Below are positions 1 to 11,860 of a stretch of DNA of 64,000 nucleotides, piece by piece. How positions within the stretch are numbered: the first letter of the stretch is position 1; every line of letters starts with the position of its first letter. Origin of the DNA: Onchidella celtica (Eukaryota; Mollusca; Gastropoda; Systellommatophora; Onchidiidae); the NCBI GenBank assembly GCA_963931925.1, contig OZ007571.1, positions 60,638,125 to 60,702,124 on the forward strand, given 5' to 3'. The notes beneath the pieces were generated by a model. That model searched no databases. It saw nothing but the letters and a program-made list of their open reading frames with translations, and was not told the origin of the DNA. A program made the translations under genes and the position numbers.

Positions 1-1088
1 TTTGAGTAACCTATTTGGTGTTACAAATATCTCCACACCATCAAAATGCACAACGTGTCTGATTTTGTCGGGTGGCTACACACATGTACACGGTGTAAAT
101 AAGCTTTAAGTAAGCAATTTTGTTTTTACAGAATTATCACTAATTTTCATGCAGTTTAATTTGTATTGACCATATTGATGATATTACTCTGTTGCGTATT
201 GGGAAGGGCAGCCCATGCAAACGCATTTCGGCCCTCAGTTGGGCATCCCTGAAAAGTGGCCCTCAGTTGGCACTGCTGGTAAATGATGGCAACCGTGCTA
301 GAATTTTGAATTCATTAAATAGATCTGCCTGGAATGGCTGTATTTTCATGCTGATTAATGGCATGTTATGATTTGATTTGCTTTGTGTTACATTTTTGAT
401 TTGTTGAAATGTTTACTGTTGTTTGCATAAATTTTATTCATTTCTTTTTAATGTATGGTGGACCGTCTCCAATGTTATTTGATATGTCATGTTGACTTAA
501 CTTTACACCTTTTCATAACGTAATCTGAATTCTGGGTCAAGAAACAGAGAACTGTAGATCTGTAGTAGTCCAAAAGTGATAACTATCTAAACACTATACT
601 GACTGTGACTGCTTACTCGTAGGCATTACTAGATTTCATGATTGTTTCCCTCGGTATATCAAAAAACAGACCTGAAATTTGGTGAAATATTATGAAAACC
701 ACAGACAAAGTGGGGGGTTGCAGCAAGGCTTAAAGCAAAGTCAAAACTTGGCAAAAAGAAAAAGATGCAATGGTCCAAGTGCTTATGAATTTTGTTTGCC
801 TTCTTAGAGTTCTTGTCAGTTTATATCTGTGATGTACGAGAAAAGAAACATCCCTATATTAAGATTGATTGATAGGTCAAAACTGTTTGCGTAGCTAATG
901 ATTTTCATTATCTTACAGGCACACAGCTATTAACCATGTTGTCATTGTCGTTGGCTGTCTTGTTGTGCTCTGGTTGTGAACTGGAGCCATCAGCTGGCAA
1001 ATGTCCGTTCATCCCTGACGTCACACAATTCTTGATGACGGCGCAGACTCATGACATCATATAACCTTTCCGCCATCATCACATACAG
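1..1088. other. Non-coding flank, no gene seen
   Basis: AT-rich sequence with no supportable reading frame. Bases 47-93 match the right arm of an inverted repeat whose partner lies at about 41766 in front of copy B. From about 295 onward it is alignable with block D (35440 onward), so this is old paralogous non-coding DNA. Confidence 0.5.
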
Positions 1089-1374
1089 CAATAGAAAGGC
1101 ATAGTTTTCCACTTCTTGAATTCGGATAACACAGAAAATTTTTTTCATGTAATTCGAAGTAAAACCTGGTCTTTAGAAGAGATGTCTTTATCTTGGGCCA
1201 CCTTTTCTCAGGACAAATCCTCTCCCAAACTGTCATCTCATGAGATCAGTGATGATGTACAATTTAAATTTCAGATGACCAAAGATCAAGGCACCCCAAG
1301 AATGATTGTGACAGAACCTGCAGTAATTATTGTCTGTCTTTCGCCAGCAGATTCAATTTCAAAAGTAACACTAG
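1089..1374 (+). pseudogene. Candidate degenerate exon, function unknown
   Basis: An open frame (about 1116-1374) ends at a donor-like GTTAGT and is preceded by a weak acceptor (ACATACAG). The predicted peptide contains WATFSQD, PKLSS and EISDD. The diverged paralogue at 36192-36436 keeps the same frame, the same peptide core and the same donor. Here the frame is closed upstream by a TAG at 1092-1094, while the D copy is open there. I do not recognise a domain. It could be a decayed host exon or chance conservation of a young paralogue. Confidence 0.22.
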
Positions 1375-1418
1375 GTTAGTGATTCAGTTTTAAATCAATA
1401 GGACACAAAAACTAATGT

Positions 1419-2240
1419 ATGAGGAGGAGTCAAAAAGTAATGCAGTTTGTTTCATTGCTAGAATGGAAATAAACACATTAACAAGTATCAAATTGAAGCC
1501 ATACATTAGAGGATCAGATTCCTACTTCTCAACAGTCTCCATCTCGCTGGATAGCCACTGTCCACCTATTTAGTAAGGCCACGTATACCAAATTCGTAAA
1601 ACTGAACAGGCTGATCATTGAGCCAACTTTCACCTTCTTTGTCATTTTCATAACGATGACCTCTCGGAGCTTCTTTCATGGGACCAAAAAGGTGAAAGTG
1701 ACAGCACCAAATCAGAATAAGATGGATGTGGCAGTGTTGTCCAGCCAAACTAGGTGATTGCCTCCCTTGTCATGGTACTAGTTTCAGGGTGGGCATTGTC
1801 GTGGTGAAAAAGAGCTTTGTCCATTTCCAGATTGGGCCTCGCTCATCAAATTCTTTGCTTTCAGCCATTTTAGTGTCTCAGCGTATGCTTCATAGTTTAT
1901 AGTCACTCTTCGTGGCAAAAAATCAATGAGAATTACACCTTGACTGTCCCAAAACACAGTTGCTGTGATTTTTCTGATGATAATTCTCCTGATTGCTTTA
2001 TGCATGTCACTAAAAACAACAGTGGTAAGAAAGTGGTAAGCAACTCCTCAGGTGGAGCGGGTAGACCTTCTCCCTTGGAATTACCAAAGTTAACCCAAAG
2101 CTAGTGAGGAATTTTGGTGTAGGATCAAATGTCATAAACTGCCAGTGGTATGGCATAGACATTAGTCAAAGATGTGACTGAGAAATCCTGAAGAAATGGC
2201 CGTTATGAGAAATATTCATGTCGAACCATTAAATTCATCT
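1419..2240 (-). mobile_element. Decayed mariner-family transposon
   Basis: On the minus strand, peptide fragments read TVFWDSQGVILIDFLP and then HHDNAHP (about 1792-1806), HPSYSDL, and HLFGPMKEAPRGHRY (near 1680). These follow the order of the mariner DDD transposase C-terminal half, including the HDN motif with the second catalytic Asp. The pieces lie in different frames, with a stop (plus-strand CTA near 1751), so it is inactive. GAGGAGTCAAAAAGTAATGC near 1421 resembles a mariner terminal repeat at the 3' end of the element. I found no matching 5' end. The same relic is in B and partly in D, so the insertion predates the duplications. Confidence 0.8.
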
Positions 2241-2911
2241 TTTTCGCTTTTAAGCAGAATGTGAAGTCTTCAACAGTTATCAGTTTGAAAAAAGGGCATA
2301 CTGATTTCTCGTGCATTCATGCTAATTAGTTATGACATTATTTATGTTGTGTTTTATTTTTGAAGTTTTGAATTGTTCTTCCCATACATTTTATTCTTTT
2401 TTTTTTTTCTTTATGGCCATCTCTAAACGTTATTATCCGGCCATATAAAATGCTGAAACAGGGACATGATTTGATTCATAATATTGATTTGACTTTATAC
2501 CTTTTCATAACTTAACATATCTGAATTCTGGGTCAAGATACAGAACTGTGGATTTGTATGTGACCCCAAAATGACAACTATCAAAATACCAAATTGACTG
2601 CTCATTCACAGGCTTTGCATGATTTTATGATTATTTCCCTTGGTGTATAAAAAAAAAAAAAAGAACTGAAGTTTGATGGCATTGTGCAAATGCTTGTGAA
2701 TTTTGTTTGCCTTCTTAGATTGTCCTTTTTTTTTTTCTTGTTTGTTTTAAGTCTCAAATTTTGGACTCAGATTGAATGCAATTTTATAAAACTTTGCTTC
2801 TTAATATCATTATCATGAGACTTTGAAAAGGTTGACGCTTAAATATAATCAACTAATAAGATGCACAATGCACACTCCAGGAGCATTTTCAGACAATTGA
2901 GGATTTTTCAT
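2241..2911. other. No gene seen
   Basis: AT-rich DNA with poly-T (about 2397-2410) and poly-A (about 2650-2662) runs. It aligns with 36905-37500 of block D. No coding or RNA feature is supportable. Confidence 0.5.
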
Positions 2912-3128
2912 GGGGACACAGTGGTCTAGAGGCAAGGTGCTCACCTCTCATGCTGAAGATACCTGGTTCGAATCCCAGTTGGCGCAGGCATGTTGGAATT
3001 TTGGGATTTTTCTCATATTTTCCTGTCCTTGATCCTATGGGAGGTAGAATCGAGCACCTTGTCTTCTCGGGTAAGGACGAAAAACACTAAGACAAATTTC
3101 CCAAATCGGATTAAACAAGTATACATAT
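2912..3128 (+). mobile_element. tRNA-derived SINE (family 1), internally deleted
   Basis: The head carries a pol III A-box-like TGGTCTAGAGGCAAGGTG (about 2922) and a B box GGTTCGAATCC (2965-2975). The body contains the family motifs TTTTTCTCATATTTTC, CCTTGTCTTCTCGGGTAAGG and CAAATTTCCCAAATCGG. Compared with the copy at 3845 the central part is missing. The tRNA-like head lacks a complete acceptor stem and is followed by the SINE body, so this is not a tRNA gene. Confidence 0.8.
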
Positions 3129-3300
3129 TGCAAAATTTTTCAATGTAACACAGAGCAATATAATTTGAGGCGGCGAATATTTAACTAATTTACAGTTTCA
3201 GTTTTGAAAAGAAGTAACTTGAAAAATGAAAAGAATTCCTAATTTACCAGACACAGAATGTTTCCATTGTTCAACAATTCTCTCTTTCCTCAGATTCATC

Positions 3301-4737
3301 ATGGTGAACAGCTGAGCAGCATTTGGATGTTCAACTAGGCACAAGCCTAGGAGTAAGTCAGCAGAGACCAAAGCAGATGATCTCACATTTCATCGGTTTC
3401 CAAAAGAGCCAGTCCTTCATGAGAAATGCATCAGAGCTGTTAGAAGAAAAGATTTTACTCCTACAAATTTTTCATTTATTTGCAGTGATCATTTCCTGCC
3501 ATCTGATTATGATGAATATGGATTTCGTCGTATCCTAAATGACAGTGTTGTGCCATCTGTTTTCTCATTTCCTGAGGACCTGAAAAACATTAGACAGCTC
3601 CACGCCAAATTGTGTCAAGGAAAGCGAAGGATACCTGTCAGTGTCACCCAAAAAATGAAGTGAATGAAGCTACAGATATTCAGACTGCTCCATGCCAATC
3701 TTGTATCAGAAAAAATGTACCAAGGAAAGTAATAGATACCCGTCAGGTGACTAACAAAGTGGATAAGGTTACAGATACTGTGACTATTCCACGCAAACCT
3801 CGAAGCAGAAAAAGGGTACCAAGGAAATTTACAGATATTGTCCTGGGGACAAGGTGGTCTAGAAGCAAGGTGCTCGCCTCTCGTGCCAAGGGTCCTGGGT
3901 TCGAAACCCGGGCTGTGCAGGCATGCTGGAAATTTGGATTTTTCTCATATTTTTGTGTCCCTGATCCTATTGGGCGGGGGGGGGGGTGGGGTAGGATCGA
4001 GTACCTAGTCTTCTCGGATAAGGACGAAAAAATTCGCAGGGCCCGTGTGCACGTTAAAGATACCTTGGCAGTTGGAAATTGTAAAGAGCATTCCAAACAG
4101 ACCACTGCCCAGGCAAAATTAAATTAAAATTCATCCCTACCAGTCCCTCCCCCTCCCCCTCATCTCCCCCACCCCCATACAAAAAAAAAACCAAAAAAAA
4201 CGCCGACCGGCACTGCACTGTGGCGACGACGTGCCTGCTCCAGTTATAACTGGGCAGCAATGGCACAAAGGCAAATTTCCCAAATGGGATTAAAGAGTTA
4301 TACAAATACAAATACAAATACAAATACAAATATCTGTCACCTGACAAATGAAATGAATGAAGGTATTGATATCTATCACCTGACCAATGAAGGGAGCAAA
4401 AGTACAGATCATAAATACCTGTCACGCGACAACTGAAGTTAAAGATACTTGTCATGTGACAAATGAAGTTAAAGATACTTGTCACCTGACAAATGAAGTG
4501 AATGAGGGTACAGATATCTGTGGCAGGACAAACAAAGTGAATGATTCATTTGAAAATGACCAGACATACGTTTTAAATGAAACCAGTGCCAAGGCAGTGA
4601 AACAAACAAAAACCATTGAGGACCTTGAACTACAAGTAAAATCTCTTCAGAGAAAACTCAAAGTGAAGCAGCAAGAAGTGAAGAAAGCTAAAAAGAAACA
4701 AAAAAGACTTAGTGATCTTTTAAAAAAATGTAAATAA
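3301..4737 (+). pseudogene. THAP zinc-finger protein, pseudogene
   Basis: A splice-acceptor-like tract ends at AG 3292-3293, just before ATG 3301. The frame reads MVNS, a TGA at 3313-3315, then AAFGC. THAP proteins usually begin with the first zinc-ligand Cys at this place (C-x4-C), so TGA has replaced that Cys codon. The domain continues with HRFPK (codons 31-35), RRKDFTP, then C61-x2-H64 in FICSDHF, and VVPSVF. The usually conserved Trp of the motif is Cys (TGC at 3427). A frameshift near 3595-3605 leads to a linker of degenerate repeats. This is split by a SINE (3845-4331), then resumes with decapeptides like DTCHLTNEVK and a Lys-rich coiled coil ending at TAA 4735-4737. THAP domains are DNA-binding in host factors and P-element-like transposases. 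This copy is dead. Confidence 0.88.
3845..4331 (+). mobile_element. tRNA-derived SINE (family 1), near full length
   Basis: Inserted into the THAP pseudogene linker. The head reads GGTGGTCTAGAAGCAAGGTG and has a B-box-like GGTTCGAAACC. The body contains CGGATAAGGACGAAAAAATT and CACGTTAAAGATACCTTGGC. A poly-G tract, a pyrimidine-rich stretch with poly-A, the motif CAAATTTCCCAAATGGG and a terminal (ACAAAT)n tail (about 4302-4331) follow. This is the most complete copy in the window and defines the family at about 490 bp. Confidence 0.85.
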
Positions 4738-7206
4738 GTTTATAAATTACATATTCTTACCTTTGCTGACCTTATTTCATCTTGTAAAATGTATTTTTAA
4801 CAAAAATCTGAAAACGAATTAAAGAAAGAGATGGAGAGAGTGAGAAAGACAGAGGGGGGAAGGGGGTTGTCTTAATACCTCTTTGACAAATGAAGTGAAT
4901 GAAAGAGTACAGATACTTTTCATCAATTTTATTTGAATTACATGATATCCTTTTACTTTATACGTAGTGAACATTTCAGTATCCATATATATTACAATTA
5001 CCATATTGCAATAGATCTGAGGTTGAGAGATTTGATGTTCAAAAGGTTTTCTGCTTTCCAGGAATATTTTCTCTGCTTCCAGTCAGACAACAGTCACCTC
5101 ACTAAAATGTGCAATGTTATGATTAACAGTTCAGAATCTTGGAAAATGTTGAGCATTGTGTGGCTTTCTTTACATGCAAAATTCTATGCTTTGAAATTGT
5201 TTTATTATTCTATCCATTATATGTCAACAGTGAGACATTATTATATGAAATTACATGTACATGTATCAACACAGCATTGAAGCAACGACCAGTCCATTTG
5301 TATAAAACACACATTGATTTCCATTTTTTCCTCTCATTCCCACTGATAGTGCAAAGGTTACTAAGTGAACGACTCAGGAGGATTGGTATCCACTGTTGAA
5401 CAGTTATAATGTCAGCAAGAAAAATGTTACTCACTACTTATCTATTAGTTAAGGTGAAATGATTTTATTGTGCATAAATATTTTAATAAGTGTTTTACTC
5501 TGTAAAATATGCAGTCAGTTGCCTATTACTGGTCAGTCAAGTTCTTTTCTCATTTTGTAATTTACCTTAACTCACACTGGTATTATTAAACCACTGATTT
5601 GGAAATGGAATAACCAGGTGGAAAATCAGATCATTTCATTTTAGACTGGCATTTTCCTGTTTCTTCACATAATCACTGCTCTACACTAATGGCATAAGTT
5701 ATTTTTTGACATTTTTGAGATATTAAGAAAAAACTGTTTCTTTTCCTGTCATTTGGTAATTCATGCCATTATGGTTGTATTTGATTATCAGATTTTTCTA
5801 TTGGTGTATTTCTTTATCTATACTATTATCTGATAGCCCTCATGCTCAGGAATACAGTGAACAGTCAGTTGCCTTGTGGCATAAGTCTGACAAATGCCAT
5901 AAGCATAGAGAGTGAGTTTTGTGAATTTGTCATGATTGTAAACCTGTTTAGTCCTGTTGTTGAGAATTTTCTTTTGTTTTCTTCTTTTCCTTTTTAATAA
6001 AGTCAGAAAAACTGAACTGCTGAATCGGAAACTGACTCTGTCCTCATCAAGGTTGCATGCTGACCAGGCCTGGATAGTATATAAGCCATTGTTAAAAGGT
6101 GACCTAACTATGTGATATTCTGATCATAGTTTGACAGGTGAAGAATTAAAAGAATGGAACAGGGAAAAGCAATAATAACTGACTAAACGAATGAAGTAAG
6201 TCAGAATTTTAAACACTGTTACTATCAACCACAAGGACATACATGTAGTTCACAATCAAACAAAGGTTTTCATAGCACAGACATCAGTATATTAAAGATT
6301 TGTATTCTCTTTCATACTGATAATTCAAAATCAAAAGTGCATACAGCACAGTCTTTAGGTGATAATGCTTTGATGGCTTTATACTGATCTGCTTGCCAGC
6401 AGTATGTGAAAATATGTAGCATCAAGGTTTTGAGCTCTGTAGTAATTTTAAGCTCTGAAATGAGCTCATCCTGTATGCCCTGCAGCTCAATCTTCTCAAG
6501 ATGTTTCTTGCCATTGGTGGACACGTAGTCCCATTTCTGCCATATTACAAAGCTGGCTATAATCGCAAAAATCTTGACAGGTCTTCAATTAAAATTCGCT
6601 AGGCTGCCAGATACCCGAGTGTGGACAAATCCGAATATTCCAATTATTAATTAAAATAAAAATTGAATAATCTAGTGCTTTGATCTCTAAAGATTTAGGA
6701 TAACATTGATCAATTTGGTGACAATGTAATTTGAAAAAAGGGCTTATTTGAAGGTATCGCTATTTTACCAAGAGCTTCAGTTTTGTTCTTTTATTAAAAT
6801 AAGTATAACATATGCTGTGACTTGGAACCACTATAAAAACTGTAGGCATGTTCTAGTGTATGGATTTAGTGTTCATTAAAGTTGTCTTTATACTTAACAT
6901 CAGAATTATTTTTCTACATTTCCCATCCTCTCAGTTATCTCTTTTGTTTTTTGTCAGCGTTTTTGCTGTTGTTCCCCCTGAATTGTTGCTTGCAGATGCA
7001 TCCATTGGCATAATTACACTATGTGAATGCACTTTGTAAGTTGCATGTTACTTGACTCCAGTTCAAGTGCACAAAGTAGCTTGCAAGTGGGAGTATTACA
7101 AACCATGTTCTCAACCCAATTTTGACCTTGGAGGCTGTACAATCTGTTGTTCTTTACAAAAAGAGCAAAAAACTCCCTTGCTTTATTTACAATGTCAATT
7201 CATATT
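4738..7206. other. No gene seen; downstream flank of THAP pseudogene
   Basis: The part up to about 5430 aligns with 19640-20280 of copy C, and the next kilobase with 20280-20800. AATAAA at about 5996 could have served as a poly-A signal. Short open frames here are not conserved between A and C in a coding pattern. Confidence 0.5.
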
Positions 7207-7456
7207 GAGGGGTGCTTGTGCAAACACTGTAAATCGAAAATTTTCGAATTTTGTTTTTTTGCATATTATATTCTGTTTCACCTTGGTAAGTACTACATTT
7301 TGACTCAATGCAAATTCCATTATCAAATTACTTGATCTAATTATTGATGAGGATTTAAAGGTCGTAATAGACATTTGATACTTCATATCAAACTTTCAAA
7401 TCGCTCTCCTGTAAAGTTTACAAAACTGGCAATACGGTCTTTGCGTAGGCACCTTT
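7207..7456 (+). mobile_element. MITE-like element M1
   Basis: The ends are imperfect inverted repeats: GAGGGGTGCTTGTGCAAA at 7207 and, read in reverse, AAAAGGTGCCTACGCAAAG at 7456. A related copy lies in the opposite orientation at a different site in copy C (22021-22215). That shows it is a mobile sequence and not part of the ancestral unit. It has no coding capacity and its superfamily is unknown. Confidence 0.6.
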
Positions 7457-9139
7457 TGATGATAAAGTTATACAATTAAGAGCATTTTTGCAAAACTTGG
7501 TTTGTCCACTTTCGATAAAATTTGAATTGGCACTAATTCAAGTAATATATAATACAAGTGGAAGTCCATTACTTCCTCTCTTGATTCTTCCAATTTGTCA
7601 GAGCCGCTTGCTTCTTACCTTAAGAGAACTGTAAACTTGAGACATGTTTGTTGTTTCAGTGGAGGGATCTACAGCTTTTCCAAACACTGCCCAGTCTACC
7701 ACGCCCAATGTTGTCTTTCTAACATGCAGTCCTACTGGAACAAAATGTCTCTCCCTTAGCAAAAAAGTGGTTATGTGGATTGTCTTACTGTCTTGGTCCC
7801 ACTGAGCCCTGTGTTAACAATGGCTGAAAATGGCCATCTTTTAATAAAATGACAACTTTTGATACATGAAAAACATGTAATTATTTAAAACAAAATTTGA
7901 GTGTAATATCATTCAGTTTAATCCTTACTTGAAAGAATTACAATAATCTAAAATAACAATGTACATAATCACCTTTGGAAATTACAGCTATGCTTATTTT
8001 CTGCGATCGTCTCACATGGAAACAATGCACTCAAAAGTGGTCTTGCCCATTTTGCTTTGACTAAACGAGGGACTAGTAGACCTGGCCTTTTTGTTTATTC
8101 TAATTTTTTTTAGATCTTTATACTGGTTAATTTTCATAGTTATGTTTGGATATAATGTACATACAGCCTACCCTGAAAATAGCAATTCCAACACCATTGT
8201 ATTGTTTGTCATTTATTTAAGGGTTGGCACTTGTTCCTGAGAGTGGACGTAAATTACATTGTTATTTTATGTCAATCACATTTGAATTTGTGTAAATTGC
8301 ATATGTGTATTAATTATTACATTATATTGTTGTAGGACTTGTGAAGGGCTTGTGTCCAGTTTCCTGTAACTTGAATAAACTGTATATTATGGTGGAATAT
8401 ATTTTGGGGATTAATTTTTGCTATGGTATGTGTGTCAGGCATTGATATGTTCTATTCCCCCATCCACTTCCTTTTTGGCTCACTGCTAACTTTTCTTCAT
8501 CTTCATATTCCTTCACTAATCATGAGCTTTGTCTTTTATCTGTCAGTAATCTCATCACAAATTTCTTCTTCCTTCCTTCACCATGTTTTCATCACCTCCT
8601 TCCCTCCATCCCTCTCTGTGTTTTTAAATCATCCTTTTTCCAAGTCTGATTGTCAGTGTCACACTCCATCTTTTTCTACCACCTGCATCCTCTCCCTTGT
8701 CTTCTCTGTCCCATTTTTCAGTCTTTGCCTGTCACCTCTATATAATATTGCATTTTCTTTCTAAATCTCTTCTCTTTCAACAGTCTTCCCTCTTCGTGAC
8801 TTTCAGTTTCACCCTTTTCTCTTCCTTCTTCTGTCTAAGGGTAATGAGAGTTTGTACTTGTGCAATGTCCCTTTAGTCATGTCCTGGGGAGGTTTGGGGG
8901 GGGGGGAGGTATAATTTTTATATTGTGAACAAATCATGAGAAACTTGAATGTTAATTAGATCTAGTAATCATTAAAAAAAACAAGAACACAAACTTTTGG
9001 GATTCTGGGAAGTTTTTCCAGCACATAGATACAGGTACATTATATATTACGGTGCATACTGTGCCAGTTTCAAGACAAGAAAAAAGAGTATGAATAAAGG
9101 AATGAATTAATAATAAAAAAAATGAAAATGATATAAATA
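7457..9139. other. No gene seen; pyrimidine-rich tract
   Basis: The plus strand is strongly C/T-rich from about 8440 to 8830. AATAAA at about 8372 is conserved in copy C (about 21487). The region aligns with 20780-22000 of C. Open frames in the pyrimidine tract are compositional. Confidence 0.5.
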
Positions 9140-9698
9140 CAGTAGTCTCCGTCTAAGAACTCGCCGCCTTAGAACCCGATCCGCCTTAGAACCCGCTGTT
9201 GCCGCGAAACCGAATTTTTTCATTATAATTTACATGCGTAAGAACCCGCTCTGAAACGAAAAATCCGCCTAAGAACCCGGCATTTGACCGTGAGACAAGC
9301 ACACTTTTACGTAAAATGTCCATATTAAACGCAAAATTCTCTTTCAAGTTGACGGAATAGAACAAAGTCACAGAGTACAGTGAAAAAGAACAGGTGGAGG
9401 GAAGGTAGGGGGAGGCGAATCGTACAAAGGGTGGAGCCCAGTTACGTCTTTCGTGTGCAAGCAGGCCACTCCTAGACTAAATTAGCATAGTCATTACCTA
9501 ACATCTATTATTGTCTGACTCGAGGGGCAGAATTTTATACGTAATTGACCACGCGCTTGTTTGCATGGCACATGTACTTGTACTGAGGGCTGTATGTGGT
9601 TATTACACATGGTATCACTGGGCCTCGTGTTGTATCCGCCTAAGAGCCCGGTCCGCCTAAGAACCCGCTTTTTCTGTCTTCTTAGGCGGAGACTACTG
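9140..9698. mobile_element. Pogo/Tigger-like MITE M2
   Basis: It starts CAGTAGTCTCCGTCTAAGAA and ends with the inverted form TTCTTAGGCGGAGACTACTG. TA dinucleotides flank it on both sides, as expected for Tc1/mariner/pogo target-site duplication. The subterminal regions carry repeated units close to CCGCCTAAGAACCCG on the left and again on the right. There is no transposase. Other copies are at 31011, 52389 and 61313. Confidence 0.8.
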
Positions 9699-10604
9699 TA
9701 TTACGATGAAGAAAACTGACAGTAAGACCAAGGCCTACATGTCTATCTAGTAGGCCTTGAGTAAGACTGATAATAATGATCTGGCAGAGCAACTGTGACA
9801 TGTAATGTGTAGTTGGGGAAAGGGGGAGGGGGTGAAGGTGGGAAGGGACAAGAGAAATCTGAGTATAGTATCGTCAATACAGTTTCCAAGTGGCCTGTGT
9901 TCATTTTGTGCAAAAATCGAGTTAGTTTCTGCCATCATTGGACTACAGTTGACATCTGGTAGGGCCTGTTAAATACACCACCTATTAATTTCTCGTCTAT
10001 ACACTGTCTATGAGTAGGCGAAAATACTCAGCATTTCTATATTATTAACTATATTCAGAAGAGATCAAACTTTGAAGTCAAATTTCTCACAAGTGGAGAA
10101 TGTACAAGTTGTATACTAGGATTACGATAATCAGTGACTAGAATAAGTCGAAGAGATGAAAATAAAAGACAGAATGGATGGGAGGAAATTTGAATGAATA
10201 AGGCTATGCTTAAATTTAGCTGAGCAATCTAAACACTGTATGTATCCAAGAAATTAGGAAGACGAGAAAACTAGACAGTGTTAATTTACTCATTCGTGGT
10301 GCATGTAAAGTTTAAATTTGATCATTTAAAATCGACACAAAAACATAATGCAAATCAGTACAGTAGTGAAACATACATATATAATGAATAAAATGAAGTA
10401 CAATGAAATAATAATTCATGCATATTTTGTTTTAATGCATGGTATAATCCTTTCTCGTCATCTTGTGCAGGCAAAGTTGTGAAGAAACATATTGTTACCA
10501 GATGCTAGGAAGAGACACATTATATGTAATAGTAATTAAGAAAAAATAATAATACGAAATAAATAAAATAAATGATTGATTTTGAAAGGTTGTTGCTAAG
10601 GGAC
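9699..10604. other. No gene seen
   Basis: AT-rich DNA. From about 10000 it aligns with 22290-22900 of copy C. No supportable feature. Confidence 0.5.
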
Positions 10605-10765
10605 CGTAGTCTACCCAGAGAGTAACCCTGAGGAAATCCGACCTGTAGGATTGACCTCAAGTTTTGCAGGTAGGAATGCCGACGTTTGATGTAGGAAGCC
10701 CACCCCTATAAAGGTAATCTTACCAAATCTACGTCGGATTGGCGTAAGGTGGCTGGCTAGGTATT
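10605..10765. repeat. Short dispersed repeat R
   Basis: Shares the ordered motifs TAACCCTGAGGAAATCCGAC, GGATTGACCTCAAGTTT, GATGTAGGAA and GGTGGCTGGCTAGG with the copies at 25555, 38184 and 56308. The 38184 copy shows inverted ends and is the reference for the family. Here the left end has decayed. Confidence 0.6.
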
Positions 10766-11517
10766 ATAAAGCCGAACAGAGAAAACACTGAGTTGTGCTC
10801 ACTGCCCACCTGTAGCTTATGATGTAAAATACTGCTGTTCCCTAACAACATCCATGCTGAACATTTTTCCTAACACAGTAAAGTTCAAGTTGAATGGACA
10901 GAAACAGGGTGGCAGGTGGGACCAAAAAATATGCTTTAAACTGCATTTAGTCTGCAGTCTCAGGCAGGACAATGTACAAGGTTACAAGAGTCAAACGTGA
11001 GGTGGGGGGGGGGGGTAGGGGGGGGGAATAGGCAATCGATCGTGGCGAGTTAATAGTCTGTGTATTTTATTTAAAAAAAAAAAAAACATAACTTGATTTT
11101 TATCTTCACTTGACTTTTTCTTTTCGCTTCACAATTTGTTTCCGACGTCATGGAAATGTACTGCTGCGCTCTGTGGGAGTAGGTGAGTATATAATTATGA
11201 TTTAAAAATAAAGAGAGATCGCAACACACTCAGGTAGAGCATTGGGAAAGAGTGAGCGTCTTCTTGATCACCAACATCAAAGCTAATTTAATTCAGTCCC
11301 TCACACATTTCTCAACCACTCGTGCATTATTCTGCACACTCGTTGATAGCCTACTTTATTCACCGGTACTCAAGAACACACTCACATTGCATTGGCTGTA
11401 TTATTAAAATTAAGTTTGTAACCAACGGTGTGAGTCACGGTTTTTCCAGTGAAATGGTGTTGAAAACGTTATCGCCTCATGCTATCCCGTCATACTTTTT
11501 TTTTTTTAATTCTTCAG
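10766..11517. other. No gene seen; homopolymer-rich
   Basis: Contains poly-G runs (about 11001-11026) and poly-A (about 11074-11086). A stretch ending TGGGAGTAG then GTGAGT (near 11181) looks like a splice donor, but the frame before it ends in TAG. The paralogue in C has GTCAGT at this place. Confidence 0.4.
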
Positions 11518-11607
11518 AACCACGGAAAGGGTCAGTTTTGTGAGTGCAGTGATGTTTTTGATTCTATAAAAGCTAAACTTGTTTCAGTGACAGACGAATT
11601 ATGGTTA
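11518..11607 (+). pseudogene. Candidate small exon, decayed donor
   Basis: A long poly-T tract ending CTTCAG precedes an open stretch encoding GKGQFCECSD and KAKLVSVTDEL. Copy C (24099-24182) has the same acceptor, the same frame and a 9-bp in-frame length difference, and it ends at a donor GTATGG. Here the donor position reads GGCACG and is lost. No domain is recognised. Confidence 0.25.
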
Positions 11608-11860
11608 AAGGCACGTCCAGTGTGTTTTTCAAGGAGTTCTACTACATGGATGTGCACTACACGCGCCTTACGCAACCCTTTCCAGCAGTAAGGAAAGCCT
11701 ATGAAGCAGTGGAGATTTTAAAGCTTTAGTTGCAGTCAATAGTGGTGTTTTTGTCTGCACAGCATGACATGGTGAGCTTTTAGGGATTGATGGCAGGTAG
11801 GGCTGTTTATTTGATCATAAGATTTAGTACATTTTTTTGTTTTGTTAATGAAAACTTGGC

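Noticed and set aside
2912-2985. Functional tRNA genes at the SINE heads (2912, 3845, 15445, 28468)
   Set aside because: A and B boxes are present but the acceptor and anticodon stems do not form and the sequence runs into a conserved SINE body.
3313-3315. TGA as selenocysteine codon in the THAP protein
   Set aside because: The gene also has a frameshift, a SINE insertion and a lost conserved Trp, so nonsense mutation in a pseudogene is simpler.
8423-8764. Hydrophobic 113-codon frame
   Set aside because: It follows from the pyrimidine-rich composition and is not maintained in copy C.
9186-9371. Minus-strand frame inside the M2 element (and copies)
   Set aside because: It is recurrent only because the MITE is repeated. 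It has no transposase features and starts and ends vary.
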